From CAKSST01 sp045535505 (lineage in GTDB: Bacteria; Bacillota; Clostridia; Oscillospirales; Acutalibacteraceae): a DNA stretch of 13,390 nucleotides. The stretch's first letter is position 1; each line of letters opens with the position of its first letter. The stretch spans positions 1 to 13,390 of the forward strand of contig JAZSLU010000042.1 in the NCBI GenBank assembly GCA_045535505.1. The letters are read 5' to 3'. Positions 12,781 through 13,390 of the stretch are shown one piece after another. The position numbers and the translations under genes are program-made. The notes under the pieces are model-generated. The model was not told where the DNA came from. It saw only the letters and a list, made by a program, of their open reading frames with translations, and did no database searches.

Positions 12781-13390
12781 ATGGCGCATTATGAGAAATT
12801 CAGCAAACAGGGTTTAGGACATATATTTTTGCATTTCCGCAGAGGTTACACGATAGATAAGAACGGACAAAAAATATATGCGAATTTCGGCAATAAGGAA
12901 ATAGACACAAGCAAATCGCACCTAAACTATAACTTGAATACAAACGAAAACGGAGTGCCTTATAATCAACAAAAGCAGTTTGAGAGAATTATGCAAGGCA
13001 AGACCTTGCCAGAGGGTTATACACTTACTGTGAATAACCGCAAGGACTTGAAAGTGTTGTGCAGTTGGGTGGTGTCTTTACCTGATGATGTGCAACCAGA
13101 TGATGAGGATAAATTCTTTAAGGCGGTATATGACCACTTAAAAGGAAAATATCCTCATTGTGTATCTGCATTCGTCCATAAGGATGAAAGTGTCAAGGGT
13201 AAAAATCATATCCATTACGGGTTCGTGCCAATTTTTTATGATGCCAAAAAAGATATGCACAAAATATCTGCCAACGAACTTGTCAATCGCAACGATTTAA
13301 AGACCTTTCACAATGAATTAAGCAAGGCGGTGGAATCTGCTCTCGGTTATCCTGTTTCCATTATGACTGGTGAAAGCGAACTACGTAGAG
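12781..13390 (+). CDS. mobV: MobV-family relaxase (plasmid recombination enzyme type), N-terminal 203 residues
   Basis: The frame is open from the ATG at 12781 to the window end, and the 203 visible residues match the relaxase domain of MobV/Pre proteins. This enzyme nicks oriT and leads the single strand into a recipient through a conjugation channel supplied by another element. Visible motifs are FLHFRR with His18, at the place of the catalytic His22 of MobM; NKEIDTSKSHLNYNL (38-52), against NKDINPSRSHLNYEL in MobM; and the metal-binding stretch HKDES (133-137) followed by NHIHYGFVP (142-150, with His143 and His145). The start is set by AGGGAGG at 12765-12771, 9 nt upstream. The probable oriT is directly in front, and a 14-bp palindrome between oriT and the ribosome binding site could let the relaxase repress itself. 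The C-terminal half lies outside the window. Confidence 0.93.
   Translation, partial: MAHYEKFSKQGLGHIFLHFRRGYTIDKNGQKIYANFGNKEIDTSKSHLNYNLNTNENGVPYNQQKQFERIMQGKTLPEGYTLTVNNRKDLKVLCSWVVSLPDDVQPDDEDKFFKAVYDHLKGKYPHCVSAFVHKDESVKGKNHIHYGFVPIFYDAKKDMHKISANELVNRNDLKTFHNELSKAVESALGYPVSIMTGESELRR

Larger units (their letters stand above)
12003..13390 (+). mobile_element. Mobilizable element (IME-like), left part, running off the window
   Basis: The element begins where the deacetylase reading frame fails. It carries a terminal palindrome, about 750 bp of hairpin-rich non-coding DNA, a probable transfer origin and a MobV relaxase gene. The integrase or recombinase is not in view. MobV genes occur in Tn4451-type elements (TnpZ) with a large serine recombinase, and also in integrated plasmids, so the type is open. 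The exact left boundary is uncertain by about ten bases (11995-12005). Confidence 0.72.

Overview
The window looks like chromosome from a low-GC, Gram-positive anaerobe of the Clostridia type, plausibly a gut species. The evidence is strong AGGAGG-like ribosome binding sites, near-consensus vegetative promoters, an LTA-synthase-family enzyme, Cys-anchored lipoproteins and a Firmicutes-style MobV relaxase. No marker gene fixes the genus.

Left part (1-7071, all minus strand). Reading in the direction of transcription, a promoter near 7107-7135 drives a tightly coupled three-gene operon: a class II aldolase fused to a sorbitol-6-phosphate-dehydrogenase-like SDR, a PHP-domain protein, and a SorE-like zinc alcohol dehydrogenase. 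A hairpin terminator at 2495-2530 closes it. A second unit starts from a perfect consensus promoter whose -35 box lies in an inverted repeat: a DeoR-family regulator, then a lipoyl-bearing E2 acyltransferase, then the start of dihydrolipoyl dehydrogenase (E3), which runs off the left edge. The SorE-like and SorD-like parts together suggest ketose/polyol phosphate interconversion. DeoR probably senses a sugar phosphate. E2 and E3 belong to a 2-oxo-acid or acetoin dehydrogenase whose E1 genes are not visible. The E3 fragment is much richer in GC than everything beside it.

Middle part (7072-11720, plus strand). A divergent intergenic region leads to an LTA-synthase-family membrane phosphoglycerol transferase, then two lipoprotein genes. 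Each lipoprotein has its own promoter. Their C-terminal domains look related but their middle modules differ: a Ser-rich linker in the first, an RsgI-like domain plus a Cys/His motif in the second. The gap between them holds a set of nested inverted repeats, and the same 32-bp terminator (one mismatch) occurs after each gene.

Right part (11703-13390). A minus-strand polysaccharide deacetylase survives only as its last ~100 codons. It is cut at about position 12000 by what appears to be a mobilizable element. The element begins with an 11-bp-arm palindrome, carries about 750 bp of hairpin-rich DNA with no convincing gene, then a probable oriT with a TAGTGTG nick-like motif, and a mobV relaxase gene that runs off the right edge.
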